Shown: positions 17,467-26,389 of the stretch, one piece after another | Numbering within the stretch: position 1 is the first letter of the stretch | How the letters are laid out: every line of letters begins with the position of its first letter | From: Lentilitoribacter sp039986595 | GTDB lineage: Bacteria > Pseudomonadota > Alphaproteobacteria > Rhizobiales > Rhizobiaceae | Length of the DNA: 64,000 nt | Reading direction: 5' to 3' | Assembly: GCA_039986595.1 (NCBI GenBank) | Contig: JBDWQJ010000005.1 | Span: 1 to 64,000, forward strand | Notes under the pieces: generated by a model | The model's input: only the letters and a program-made list of their open reading frames with translations | The model's database searches: none | What the model was told of the DNA's origin: nothing | Made by a program: the position numbers and the translations under genes

Positions 17467-17997
17467 TTAAACTTTTTCAACTTGAGTATATTCAAGTTCA
17501 ACAGGTGTTGCGCGACCAAAGATCGACACTTCGACTTTGAGCCTTGAACGCTCTTCGTCAACTTCTTGAACAACACCATTAAACGAAGCAAACGGGCCAT
17601 CCGAAACACGAACTTGTTCACCAATATCGAACATGACAGTTGGTTTTGGACGATCAACGCCCTCTTGTACTTGCATCAAGATCTGCTCAGCTTCACGATC
17701 CGGGATCGGAACAGGCTTGCCATCACCACCCAAAAAGCCAGTGACTTTAGGTGTATTTTTGATCAAGTTGTGAACAGCATCTGTCAAGTTTGCACGCACC
17801 ATCACGTAACCTGGGAAAAACTTGCGTTCAGCATCCACTTTGCGCCCACGGCGGACTTCAACAGTTTTCTCAACAGGAACCAAAATCTGATCAAAGTGGT
17901 GGCTGAGCCCTTTTTGGCGCGCCTGCTCCTCAATAGATTCAGCTACTTTTTTCTCAAAGTTTGAGTAAGCGTGAACAATGTACCAACGTACAGCCAT
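17467..17997 (-). CDS. nusG: Transcription termination/antitermination protein NusG
   Basis: 176 residues. The N-terminal NGN domain (RWYIVHAYSNFEKKVAESI) contacts the RNA polymerase clamp, and the C-terminal KOW domain (FDIGEQVRVSDGPFASFNG) contacts Rho or S10. It lies 18 nt after secE on the same strand, the near-universal secE-nusG pair. Length and motifs are normal. Confidence 0.97.
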   Translation of the reverse strand: MAVRWYIVHAYSNFEKKVAESIEEQARQKGLSHHFDQILVPVEKTVEVRRGRKVDAERKFFPGYVMVRANLTDAVHNLIKNTPKVTGFLGGDGKPVPIPDREAEQILMQVQEGVDRPKPTVMFDIGEQVRVSDGPFASFNGVVQEVDEERSRLKVEVSIFGRATPVELEYTQVEKV

Positions 17998-18015
17998 ATT
18001 CCATAAGTCCTTGTC

Positions 18016-18216
18016 TTAGGATCCGAGATTAAGAATGAACGAGATAATAACGCTCAAAAGCTGGTCAGCAGCAAAGAAGAACAAAGCTGCAATAAACACC
18101 ATAACAAGAACCATGATTGTAGAAATCACAGTTTCTCGGCGTGACGGCCAAACAACCTTCGCTGTTTCAGAGCGAACTTGTTGGAGGAACGTAAAAGGAT
18201 TAGTTTTAGAAGCCAT
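18016..18216 (-). CDS. secE: Preprotein translocase subunit SecE
   Basis: 66-residue single-span SecE, the short form found in most bacteria. The conserved amphipathic segment ETAKVVWPSRRET (residues 17-29) is followed by one transmembrane helix (about 33-60). It clamps the SecY channel. It is the first gene of the secE-nusG-rplKA run, with a GGGAA about 6-7 nt before the ATG. Confidence 0.95.
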   Translation of the reverse strand: MASKTNPFTFLQQVRSETAKVVWPSRRETVISTIMVLVMVFIAALFFFAADQLLSVIISFILNLGS

Positions 18217-18575
18217 ATTTTTCCCACGTCTTTACGGCGCGGTTAGCTATCATGCCAAACGCGCCGCGCAATTCATCTGGCACTCTTATAGATCGAATCT
18301 CTAAACCACAAGTCTAAAAAGCAAAAAAACTACGAATTTTGCTGTAATCGATGGAATTACATCTTGTAGCACTGATTTAGATCATTTGGGAGTTTAATTG
18401 AATAATTACAAGTAGCTACTCAATGCGAAATTCGACTTGTCTGATTTTCACTTTCCTAGCGCGCACATCGATAACAATATAGTGCGACAATTATTTCAAT
18501 CTGCAACATAACGTTTGATCATGAAGTGATCTAACATCGGAAATGGCACGTAAAAACTCAAAAATGAGGTATAAC
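18217..18575 (-). promoter_or_regulatory. Divergent gap upstream of secE and the small secreted protein
   Basis: No gene is supported. A 7-bp stem CGGCGCG (18235-18241) / CGCGCCG (18260-18266) would lie in the secE leader. A possible minus-strand promoter has TATAAG near 18284-18289 with a weak CTTGTG 16 nt before it. Many rhizobia carry tRNA-Trp here; no tRNA-like fold was found. Confidence 0.3.
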
Positions 18576-18941
18576 ATGCTTAAATCAGCTATTTCTATCA
18601 TCACACTTACATTGTCTTTGGGCATTTCTAATGTTGCGTTGTCCAAAGACATTATCGACAACAAAAGCGAATTCCTGCAAAAAGTTGTTGGCAAAAAGGT
18701 TGCTCAAAGCTCAAACACTTGGCTGCGCATGGCATCCAATGGCCAGATTGATGGCCGTGTTAAGGGCATCAAAGTCACCGGTAAGTGGTATTGGCAAGGC
18801 AATTATTGGTGCCGTACTGCACGAATTGGCATTATTCCTGTTCCAAGAGAATGTCAGCAAATCACTCTATTGGGTGGAAACAAGCTCGAGCTTCAGCGCT
18901 ACAAAGGCACAGGTAGCAAGCACAACTATACAATGAATTAA
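18576..18941 (+). CDS. Small secreted protein of unknown function
   Basis: 121 residues from the ATG at 18576, which has GAGGT 6-7 nt upstream; an ATG 33 nt earlier lacks this. Residues 1-24 form a signal peptide (MLKSAISIITLTLSLGISNV), probably cut near VALS-KD. The mature part has a region GKWYWQGNYWCR with a second cysteine in PRECQQ, so a disulfide is likely. It resembles small periplasmic proteins of Rhodobacteraceae and relatives that are sometimes labelled dihydrodipicolinate reductase without good cause; I do not assign that activity. It is convergent with the ABM gene. Confidence 0.75.
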   Translation: MLKSAISIITLTLSLGISNVALSKDIIDNKSEFLQKVVGKKVAQSSNTWLRMASNGQIDGRVKGIKVTGKWYWQGNYWCRTARIGIIPVPRECQQITLLGGNKLELQRYKGTGSKHNYTMN

Positions 18942-18986
18942 GTCAGCACGAAATACTCTTATTGAAAGAGCTTTTTAGCCGTTAGC

Positions 18987-19331
18987 TCAATCGTGCAGAG
19001 ATTTACTATCAGCGGGGGCCTGATCGCGCTCGCCCATGGTATAGTCACGAATGACACTGACAATGCGTATTCGATACGCCTCAAATATCTTACTTCGCCC
19101 AATTGTTTGCGCCATACGATGTTTCTCGACATTTCGCCATTGATCCAAAGCTTCTTCATTTTCATAAAATGACAGTGACAAAAGCTTATTTGGATCGTTG
19201 AGGCTCTGAAAACGTTCTATGGAAATGAAGCCGTCTATCTTTTCAAGCTCAGGCCGTAAACTCGCAGCAATATCTAAATATTCCTGCTTATGTTCAGGGT
19301 GCGGGATAACTTCAAAGATAACGGCAATCAT
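18987..19331 (-). CDS. ABM-domain protein (antibiotic biosynthesis monooxygenase family)
   Basis: 114 residues with the ferredoxin-like ABM fold. MIAVIFEVIPHPEHKQEYLD is followed by LEKIDGFISIERFQSL and a late WRNVEKHRMAQTIG helix, a common pattern in this family. Members include haem-degrading and quinol-oxidising enzymes, but many are uncharacterised, so the reaction is not stated. It starts 35 nt after gcvP with GGAA ahead of the ATG, so it is probably the last gene of the glycine cleavage operon. Confidence 0.8.
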   Translation of the reverse strand: MIAVIFEVIPHPEHKQEYLDIAASLRPELEKIDGFISIERFQSLNDPNKLLSLSFYENEEALDQWRNVEKHRMAQTIGRSKIFEAYRIRIVSVIRDYTMGERDQAPADSKSLHD

Positions 19332-19366
19332 TTTAATTCCATAAAAGTGTTGGGCGGAGCCTTACT

Positions 19367-22207
19367 TTACTCCGCAGCTTCCAAATATTCATCCATTGGC
19401 GGACACGAACATACAAGATTTCGGTCACCATATGCATTGTCAACCCGATTAACCGGAGCCCAGTATTTATCAACCTTAAATGCACCAGGTGGGAAACACC
19501 CCTGCTCTCTTGAATATGGACGATCCCATTCGCCAACCAGATCACTCATTGTGTGAGGTGCGTTGCAAAGCGGGTTGTTATCAATTGGGTATTTCCCATC
19601 AGCAACATCTTGCGCTTCCTGACGAATTGCCAGCATAGCATCACAAAAACGATCAAGCTCAGCTTTTGGTTCTGATTCGGTTGGCTCAATCATCAATGTG
19701 CCCGCAACGGGGAAAGACATTGTCGGTGCATGGAAACCGCAATCGATCAAACGTTTTGCAACATCATCAACGCTCACACCAAATTCTGCCAATGGGCGCG
19801 TATCAATAATGCACTCATGTGCGATACGACCACCCGGCCCGCGGTAAAGCACAGGATAAGCATCCTCCAACCGCTTTGCGATATAGTTTGCATTTAAAAT
19901 CGCAAACTTTGTTGCCCGTGTCAGGCCTTCGCCACCCATCATCAAGCAATAAGCCCAAGAAATTGGCAACAGACTTGTTGAACCAAACGGCGCACCGGAG
20001 ACAGCGCCACTGCCGCCTTGTGTGTGGTGGCCAGGCAAATGCGGGATCAAATGCTTTTTAACGCCAATTGGGCCCATACCCGGTCCGCCGCCGCCATGCG
20101 GAATACAAAATGTTTTATGCAAGTTCAAATGTGATACGTCAGAACCGATATCGCCGGGTTGAGAAACACCAACCATCGCATTCATATTAGCGCCATCCAT
20201 ATAGACCTGGCCGCCAAATTCATGCGTAATATCGCAAATTTCGCGCACACCTTCTTCAAAAACACCATGTGTTGAAGGATATGTAATCATACATGCTGCA
20301 AGATTATCAGCATGCTGTTGCGCTTTTTCTCTGAAATCATCAATATCAATATCGCCATTGTCCGAACTTTTAACCGGGACAACTTTATAGCCTACCATTT
20401 GCGCACTGGCCGGATTAGTACCATGTGCAGACATTGGAATAAGGCAAATATTGCGATGCCCCTCATCATTTGCACGATGATAAGATGCAATGGCCAACAA
20501 ACCAGCATATTCACCCTGCGCGCCCGAATTGGGTTGCATGGAAATTCCATCATAGCCTGTGATTTCGCACAATTTGTCAGACAGATCTTTGACCATCAGC
20601 TGATATCCACGTGTTTGCTCCTGCGGCACAAATGGATGAATATTGGCAAAACCAGACCAGCTGATCGGCATCATTTCTGCGGCAGAGTTCAGCTTCATGG
20701 TGCAAGATCCAAGTGGGATCATTGCGCGATCTAGTGCTAAATCTCGATCAGCCAGGCGGCGCATATAACGCGTCATCTCGGCTTCAGATCTATTCATATG
20801 GAAAATAGAATGCGTCATATACTCAGATTGACGTTCCATGTTGTCCGGCAGTTGATAGTTTGCTTTTGCGGGATAGTTTTTGCTGTCTAAACCAAATGCG
20901 GTCCAAACAGCTTCCAAAGTGTCTTCATTGGTCATCTCATCAACAGTGATGCCGATTTTATCTGAACTAACAGCGCGTAAATTCACGCCTTCGTTTAACG
21001 CTGATTTCATTACAACGCTTTGCAATCCGCCGACATTTACGGTGATCGTATCGAAAAATGTTGTCGGTTCAATCTCAAATCCAAGAGTTTGAAGACCTGC
21101 AGCCAGTCGTGATGCTTTTAGGTGAATGCGTTGCGCAATGGCTTTTAATCCATCTGGACCATGGAACACGCCATACATCGACGCCATAACCGCAAGTAAC
21201 GCTTGTGCGGTACACACATTCGACGTCGCTTTTTCGCGACGAATATGTTGCTCACGTGTTTGAAGCGCTAAACGGTAAGCTTTGTTGCCATGAGAATCGA
21301 TAGAGACACCGACAATACGGCCAGGCATAGAGCGCTTAAAGGCATCTTTTGTGGCCATATAAGCAGCGTGTGGTCCACCATAACCTAGCGGCACACCAAA
21401 TCTTTGGGTTGAACCAACGGCAATATCCGCACCCATCGCACCGGGTTCTTTTAACAGCGTCAAGGCCATTGGATCAGCAGAAACCACACCAATGGCTTTT
21501 GCTGCATGTAACTCATCCATTTTAGATGTGAAATCTGACACATGCCCGTGTGTTCCTGGATACTGGAAAATCGCACCAAAAACTTGCGTCGCATCAAGGT
21601 TTTCAGGATCATCGATAATAAGCTCAATACCCAAAGGTTCAGCACGGGTGCGCATGACATCAATGTTTTGCGGATGGCAATTTTCATCGATGAAAAATGC
21701 TTTAGATTTCGACTTTGCAACGCGTTGCGCCATTGTCATAGCTTCAGCGCATGCTGTTGCTTCATCAAGCAGCGATGCGTTTGCGACTTCCAAACCAGTT
21801 AAATCAATCATCATAGTTTGGAAATTGAGCAAAGCTTCAAGGCGACCTTGCGATATCTCAGGTTGGTAAGGCGTATAAGCGGTATACCATGCTGGATTTT
21901 CCAAAATATTGCGCTGGATCGCTGGCGGCGTAAATGTATTGTGATACCCCTGCCCAATCAAAGATGTCACAACGATATTCATCCGGCTGACCTTGCGCAT
22001 GAAATTGAGCAATTCGTTTTCTGACATTGCCGGAGATGTTAATGCTGTTGATTGGCGAATACTTGCTGGAACCGTTTGATCAGTTAGATCGTCCAATGAT
22101 GATGCGCCGACAACTTCAAGCATATCCTCCATCTCTTTGGGAGACGGCCCGATATGGCGTCGATTGGCAAAATCATAAGGTTGGTAATCCGTCAAATTGT
22201 AACTCAT
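19367..22207 (-). CDS. gcvP: Glycine dehydrogenase (decarboxylating), P-protein
   Basis: 946 residues, the single-chain P-protein formed by fused N and C halves. It decarboxylates glycine with pyridoxal phosphate and passes the aminomethyl group to GcvH. The PLP lysine is in SHLNLHKTFCIPHGGGGPGMG, near residue 700. Conserved HIGPSPKEMEDML stands at the start and GSCTMKLNSAAEM in the middle. It lies 41 nt after gcvH and is controlled by the upstream glycine riboswitch. Confidence 0.97.
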   Translation of the reverse strand: MSYNLTDYQPYDFANRRHIGPSPKEMEDMLEVVGASSLDDLTDQTVPASIRQSTALTSPAMSENELLNFMRKVSRMNIVVTSLIGQGYHNTFTPPAIQRNILENPAWYTAYTPYQPEISQGRLEALLNFQTMMIDLTGLEVANASLLDEATACAEAMTMAQRVAKSKSKAFFIDENCHPQNIDVMRTRAEPLGIELIIDDPENLDATQVFGAIFQYPGTHGHVSDFTSKMDELHAAKAIGVVSADPMALTLLKEPGAMGADIAVGSTQRFGVPLGYGGPHAAYMATKDAFKRSMPGRIVGVSIDSHGNKAYRLALQTREQHIRREKATSNVCTAQALLAVMASMYGVFHGPDGLKAIAQRIHLKASRLAAGLQTLGFEIEPTTFFDTITVNVGGLQSVVMKSALNEGVNLRAVSSDKIGITVDEMTNEDTLEAVWTAFGLDSKNYPAKANYQLPDNMERQSEYMTHSIFHMNRSEAEMTRYMRRLADRDLALDRAMIPLGSCTMKLNSAAEMMPISWSGFANIHPFVPQEQTRGYQLMVKDLSDKLCEITGYDGISMQPNSGAQGEYAGLLAIASYHRANDEGHRNICLIPMSAHGTNPASAQMVGYKVVPVKSSDNGDIDIDDFREKAQQHADNLAACMITYPSTHGVFEEGVREICDITHEFGGQVYMDGANMNAMVGVSQPGDIGSDVSHLNLHKTFCIPHGGGGPGMGPIGVKKHLIPHLPGHHTQGGSGAVSGAPFGSTSLLPISWAYCLMMGGEGLTRATKFAILNANYIAKRLEDAYPVLYRGPGGRIAHECIIDTRPLAEFGVSVDDVAKRLIDCGFHAPTMSFPVAGTLMIEPTESEPKAELDRFCDAMLAIRQEAQDVADGKYPIDNNPLCNAPHTMSDLVGEWDRPYSREQGCFPPGAFKVDKYWAPVNRVDNAYGDRNLVCSCPPMDEYLEAAE

Positions 22208-22248
22208 TGCAATTCCTTGATATCTTTAGGGTCCAGCAGGGTATTTAG

Positions 22249-22608
22249 TTAGTCGATCAGCGCTTTATAAGCGTCTTCATCCATCAAACCGTCCATCTCG
22301 CTCGCGTCTTTCAGCTTCATTTTAAAAAACCATGCTGCAGCAGCTGGATCTTCATTAACAAGTGTTGGTGTGTCGACAATGGCTTGGTTAACTTCAGTGA
22401 TCTCACCATCAAGCGGAGCGGTAATATCAGATGCAGCTTTCACGCTTTCAATCACAACAATCTCTTCGCCTTTTTCAACTTCAGTGCCAACATCTGGAAG
22501 CTCAACGAAAACCAACTCGCCGAGTGCATCCGCCGCATGCTGTGTAATACCCACAATCACAACATCACCTTCAGGCTTTAGCCATTCGTGTTCTTCGGTA
22601 TATTTCAT
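22249..22608 (-). CDS. gcvH: Glycine cleavage system H protein
   Basis: 119 residues. It shuttles the methylamine group on a lipoyl arm; the lipoylated lysine is K57 in ESVKAASD. It begins MKYTEEHEWL with AAGGAG 7 nt upstream. The open frame extends 111 nt further upstream, but that part overlaps gcvT and has no family match. It lies 16 nt after gcvT and 41 nt before gcvP. Confidence 0.97.
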   Translation of the reverse strand: MKYTEEHEWLKPEGDVVIVGITQHAADALGELVFVELPDVGTEVEKGEEIVVIESVKAASDITAPLDGEITEVNQAIVDTPTLVNEDPAAAAWFFKMKLKDASEMDGLMDEDAYKALID

Positions 22609-22624
22609 GAATTCTCTCCTTAGT

Positions 22625-23755
22625 TTATCTTTTAAAGTTTGCTGCAACGAATGGCATTTTGGCAATTGTTGCGGGCAAGCGTTTACCACGCACTTCCGCA
22701 AAGACTTTTGTGCCCTCATCGCTAAATTCTATTGTAATGTAACCCATTGAAACTGGGCTATTCACCGATGGTCCAAAGCCACCCGATGTAATTTCACCAA
22801 TTTCATCGCTGGATGTTTCAGTTGCAAAGAGTTTTGTCCCTGCACGCATCGGCGCGCGTCCCTCAGGCAAGAAACCAACGCGCTTACGATCCGCGCCATT
22901 TTCAAATTGAGCAAGGATTTCATCAGCACCGGGGAAACCACCTTCCCTTGCACCACCTGCACGACGGGCTTTTTGAATGGCCCAAGTTAATGCTGCTTCA
23001 ACAGGCGTTGTCGTTTCATCAATATCATTGCCGTACAAACAAAGCCCGCCTTCAAGGCGCAAGCTATCGCGTGCACCAAGACCAATGGGTTCAACAAGTT
23101 CATGTGGTGCAAGTTTTGAAACAAAAGCTGATGCGTCATCAGATGGAATTGAAATCTCATAACCATCTTCTCCAGTATATCCTGAGCGAGATACCCAAAG
23201 CTCTATGCCGTCATAATCAACAATTACAACATCCATAAATTTAAGATCAGCCATCGATGGAATAAGCGATGATACAACCTTTTCCGCATCCGGTCCTTGA
23301 AGCGCGATAAGCGCACGATCTTCTATGACCGAAATCTCGCAGGTTTCGCTGAGATGTTTGCGCATATGCGCGATATCAGCGTCTTTACAAGCTGCATTGA
23401 CGACTAGAAACAAATGATCACCACGATTTGCGACCATCAGATCATCAAGAATACCGCCATTATCATTGGTAAAAAACGCATAACGCTGACGACCGGATTT
23501 TAGAGCGCAAATATCCATCGGAACAAGGGTTTCAAGCGCTAAACAAGCGTCTTCAATATTTCCTGATTTTGGTTTGATGAGCACTTGTCCCATATGGCTA
23601 ACGTCAAACAATCCTGCGCTGGCGCGGCAATGCTTATGTTCGTTCATCACCCCAAGCGGATATTGCACTGGCATTTCATAACCCGCAAAAGGAACGAGTT
23701 TAGCGCCACATTCAACGTGAAAATCATATAATGGAGTTCGCAACAAGTCAGCCAT
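22625..23755 (-). CDS. gcvT: Glycine cleavage system T protein (aminomethyltransferase)
   Basis: 376 residues. It transfers the methylene group from GcvH to tetrahydrofolate and releases ammonia. Family signals include LYDFHVECGAKLVPFAGYEMP at the start, the GLFDVSHMGQ motif, and NDNGGILDDL with the catalytic aspartate region. It is the first gene of gcvT-gcvH-gcvP, preceded by a leader with the glycine riboswitch; AGAGGA lies about 6 nt before the ATG. Confidence 0.97.
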   Translation of the reverse strand: MADLLRTPLYDFHVECGAKLVPFAGYEMPVQYPLGVMNEHKHCRASAGLFDVSHMGQVLIKPKSGNIEDACLALETLVPMDICALKSGRQRYAFFTNDNGGILDDLMVANRGDHLFLVVNAACKDADIAHMRKHLSETCEISVIEDRALIALQGPDAEKVVSSLIPSMADLKFMDVVIVDYDGIELWVSRSGYTGEDGYEISIPSDDASAFVSKLAPHELVEPIGLGARDSLRLEGGLCLYGNDIDETTTPVEAALTWAIQKARRAGGAREGGFPGADEILAQFENGADRKRVGFLPEGRAPMRAGTKLFATETSSDEIGEITSGGFGPSVNSPVSMGYITIEFSDEGTKVFAEVRGKRLPATIAKMPFVAANFKR

Positions 23756-23819
23756 CTTAGTCCTCTATTCCGGCTGAAATATTCAGCACCTTTTGTGCAA
23801 AACCCACATGGTTTTACAA

Positions 23820-23980
23820 AGATGCCTCCTCTGTCCTGACGCCTGAGATCGCTATCCCTTCGGCGGGCAAACTGCCACTCTCCAGAGTTAAATTTAAAAA
23901 ACGGTCCATTGTGCCTGAGAGTTTCCGAGGCGGTTGCTCCTTCGGCCCTGATTAAAAATCAGCGTCTCCCGTTTTCTGAT
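23820..23980 (-). ncRNA. Tandem glycine riboswitch ahead of gcvT
   Basis: Two glycine aptamers in series on the minus strand. Aptamer 1 runs from ACGGGAGACGC through GGGCCGAAGGAGCAA and AACTCTCAGGCACAATGGACCG. Aptamer 2 has CTGGAGAG, GCCGAAGGGATAGC and ATCTCAGGCG-TCAGGACAGAGG. These are the hallmark conserved blocks of the class. Downstream, AAAACC/GGTTTT and GCTGAA/TTCAGC stems before the gcvT start could form the expression platform. Glycine binding normally switches the gcv operon on. Confidence 0.93.
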
Positions 23981-24248
23981 TAAGAATTACGCGATTTCTT
24001 TGATATTTTCAATAGATATTTTTTATCAATCGATTGTGAATTTAAATAATTGATTTTTTTGATAAATTGGTCAAAATTTCGTTGTCTGAAGAGCTAATAT
24101 ACACAGATTTGTGACTGTCATAGTTCAATAGAGGGACGCAATAAGCATCAATCTTGAATGACACATGAAAAATCACCTGATAGGATTAAAACAATACCGT
24201 GAACATGCATCGCGGCTAGGAACTTCGCTGGTTGCAAATTGGAACTCA

Positions 24249-25259
24249 TTATTCCAATAAGCCTTTTTCTTCATAGAAACGCTCCGCTCCGGGATGTAGC
24301 GGAATTCCTATTCCGTAGAGCGCTGTATCAATTGTAATATCTTTACCACGCGCATGGCCAACATCCAGCAACTTCCGTGTACTATTGCTCCATAGCGTGC
24401 TGGTAACCCCATATATGAGCTCTTCATCTTCTTCTGCCGAGGTAATCCACAGTGCGCCGACCGACAAAGTTTCTGTCTCCTCAACACCCCTATAGGTCCC
24501 GGACGGTATGATATTGGAGATAAAAAATTCATATTCACTGGTCAAACCATCAGCGGCTGCACTGTCTATTGGAACGATATTAATATCTACCCGGCTCGCC
24601 AACTCAGAGATCAAATCGGTGGGGTAGCCCGCGACAACAAAAAACGCGTCAATTGCACCTAGTCTTAAGGCATTGGCTGCATCTTTACCGCGCAAACTTC
24701 GCGCCTGAAAATCCTCTTCATAAATACCACTAGCTTCCAAAATGAGTTGAGCATCCACACGCGTACCAGAGCCCGGTTCATCAATGGCTACGCGTTTACC
24801 CCTTAAGTCTTGTATTGTTTCAATTCCGCTTCTTTTCAAAGTCACTAATTGAACATGCTCTTCATACAATGAAGCGATCGCTCTTAAATTAGTTTTGGGT
24901 TGCTTTTGTCCAGAAATATCTGTGCCCGTATACATCCAGTACGCAATATCTGATTGAACAAATCCTGAATTGATTTTACCTTCTGAAATAGCGGTTACAT
25001 TGTCAATTGATCCATTTGACAACACGCTCACAGCAATCAGGTTTTTTAAGGTACAATTGCCACCTTTCCCACATGGCAAAGCTTGTGGCGGATTTGAAAT
25101 AGCATTCGCCAACATGCCGCCCACAGGGTGATAAGTATAAGCTGCACCGCCCGTTCCAATGGTAAATATCGTTAGATCGTGAGATACTGTTGGTGATGAG
25201 AATGAAATCACTGGTATAATGCTTACCAGCACAAAGCGAAAAAATTTTCCAAACAGCAC
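24249..25259 (-). CDS. TAXI-family TRAP transporter solute-binding protein
   Basis: About 336 residues. A signal peptide (hydrophobic residues to about 25, ending in SSPTVSHD) is followed by TIFTIGTGGAAYTYHPVGGMLANAI, the typical TAXI start, and GKRVAIDEPGSGTRVDAQLIL in the middle. Such proteins capture carboxylates or glutamate-like solutes for a TRAP membrane pump. No membrane subunit lies nearby, so it is an orphan here. The start is uncertain: GTG at 25259 has AGGA 7 nt upstream; a TTG at 25313 gives a longer form containing a duplicated SAILV stretch and lacks a binding site. Confidence 0.82.
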   Translation of the reverse strand: MLFGKFFRFVLVSIIPVISFSSPTVSHDLTIFTIGTGGAAYTYHPVGGMLANAISNPPQALPCGKGGNCTLKNLIAVSVLSNGSIDNVTAISEGKINSGFVQSDIAYWMYTGTDISGQKQPKTNLRAIASLYEEHVQLVTLKRSGIETIQDLRGKRVAIDEPGSGTRVDAQLILEASGIYEEDFQARSLRGKDAANALRLGAIDAFFVVAGYPTDLISELASRVDINIVPIDSAAADGLTSEYEFFISNIIPSGTYRGVEETETLSVGALWITSAEEDEELIYGVTSTLWSNSTRKLLDVGHARGKDITIDTALYGIGIPLHPGAERFYEEKGLLE

Positions 25260-25410
25260 AATCAATTCCTGAATAACAATAACTAAGATGGCAGAAACTA
25301 AGATAGCAGACAAAAATAGCCGCTTGTTTCAAACAACAAGCCAGAGATTGTCATAAAACGTGGGAATTATCAAATTTAGTTGCGCTAGTTAATATTGCGA
25401 CGTTGTTCAA

Positions 25411-25824
25411 TTAAGAACCATTTGGCGCAGGGATATCTGAAGATTGCTTACAACCATCAAGCCAAACGTCATAGACAGCATGGTCGACAGCGTTTAGCCC
25501 GGGCGAATCTGCAAACATCCAACCTGAGAAAATACGTCTGATTTTACGATCAAGTGTAATCTCGTCAACTTCAACAAACGTGGTCGTTTTTGGCGCTTCG
25601 GTTTCATCACGCGTATAACAAACACGTGGGGTAACCTGTAGCGCACCAAATTGAACCGTCTCATCGACGTAAACATCAAAGGTCGTAATACGTCCGGTGA
25701 TTTTATCGATACCTGAAAAAACAGCGACAGGGTTTGTTAAACGTTCCGCTGTGATATTGGGAACGAACATAAAGCTTGAAGCAACCGTAAGTGCTAGTAA
25801 TTTGGAGCTGAAAAACTGTTTCAT
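25411..25824 (-). CDS. DUF2155 family exported protein
   Basis: 137 residues with a signal peptide (MKQFFSSKLLALTVASSFMF) and the conserved DUF2155 body: NPVAVFSGIDKITGRITTFD, VQFGALQVTPRVCYT and IFSGWMFADSPGLNAVDHAVY. Two cysteines (PRVCYT and DGCKQ) may pair in the periplasm. The function is unknown to me. In alphaproteobacteria it commonly follows the complex I accessory gene, as here. The ATG at 25824 is chosen because the signal peptide begins there. Confidence 0.88.
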   Translation of the reverse strand: MKQFFSSKLLALTVASSFMFVPNITAERLTNPVAVFSGIDKITGRITTFDVYVDETVQFGALQVTPRVCYTRDETEAPKTTTFVEVDEITLDRKIRRIFSGWMFADSPGLNAVDHAVYDVWLDGCKQSSDIPAPNGS

Positions 25825-25911
25825 AAAATGATTACATCTCGATCGTCTTGTTATCACTGAACCAGTTAAATTGGGCTAAAACGAGGTCAAAGCCAAATTA
25901 GTTACATCCAA

Positions 25912-26310
25912 TTAGTTTCTAGGTGACCACGCATCGTAATCGCCAGTCACTGTTGGGCGATCTGCAGGGTTTAACATAGAACCTTTCGGGCGATATGCTT
26001 CGGCAGAACCAGTTTTGTTTGCTTCGTGCTCAAGCTGCCACTCAAATGGTGTGTAATCTTCATCAACAGGTGAAACATCCGTACGGTGATGCATCCAACC
26101 GTGCCAGCCAGCAGGAATAGCTGATGCTTCAGCATAGCCTTTATAGATCACCCAGCGGCGTGTGCGACCTTCATCATCTTGTCCACCTTGGTAGTAAACA
26201 TTACCAAAATCATCCTCACCCACACGTGTGCCTTTACGCCATGTATGAAAGCGTGTTCCGACTGTTGCGCCGTTCCACCAAGTGAAAAGTCCTAGGAAAA
26301 ATGATTTCAT
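25912..26310 (-). CDS. NDUFA12-type accessory subunit of NADH:ubiquinone oxidoreductase
   Basis: 132 residues matching the 17.2-kDa (NDUFA12) family: FTWWNGATVGTRFHTWRKG, VGEDDFGNVYYQ, RRWVIYKGYAEASAIPAGWH and the late HGWMHHRTD motif. In alphaproteobacteria this subunit sits on the complex I peripheral arm, as in mitochondria. The nuo operon is not in this window. It lies between a GNAT gene and DUF2155 on the same strand. Confidence 0.92.
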   Translation of the reverse strand: MKSFFLGLFTWWNGATVGTRFHTWRKGTRVGEDDFGNVYYQGGQDDEGRTRRWVIYKGYAEASAIPAGWHGWMHHRTDVSPVDEDYTPFEWQLEHEANKTGSAEAYRPKGSMLNPADRPTVTGDYDAWSPRN

Positions 26311-26389
26311 GTCGTCGATTCGCTCTATTGAACTAATTTATTTGACTTATGCCGCTTGTAATTTGGGATGTCCAGTACTGGATAATCAT

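Noticed and set aside
18217..18575. tRNA-Trp upstream of secE, as in many alphaproteobacteria
   Set aside because: No cloverleaf, no TTCGA loop and no matching acceptor arms were found on either strand.
22609..22719. 37-residue upstream extension of GcvH
   Set aside because: It lies mostly inside the gcvT 3' end and precedes a well-placed AAGGAG and the usual GcvH start.
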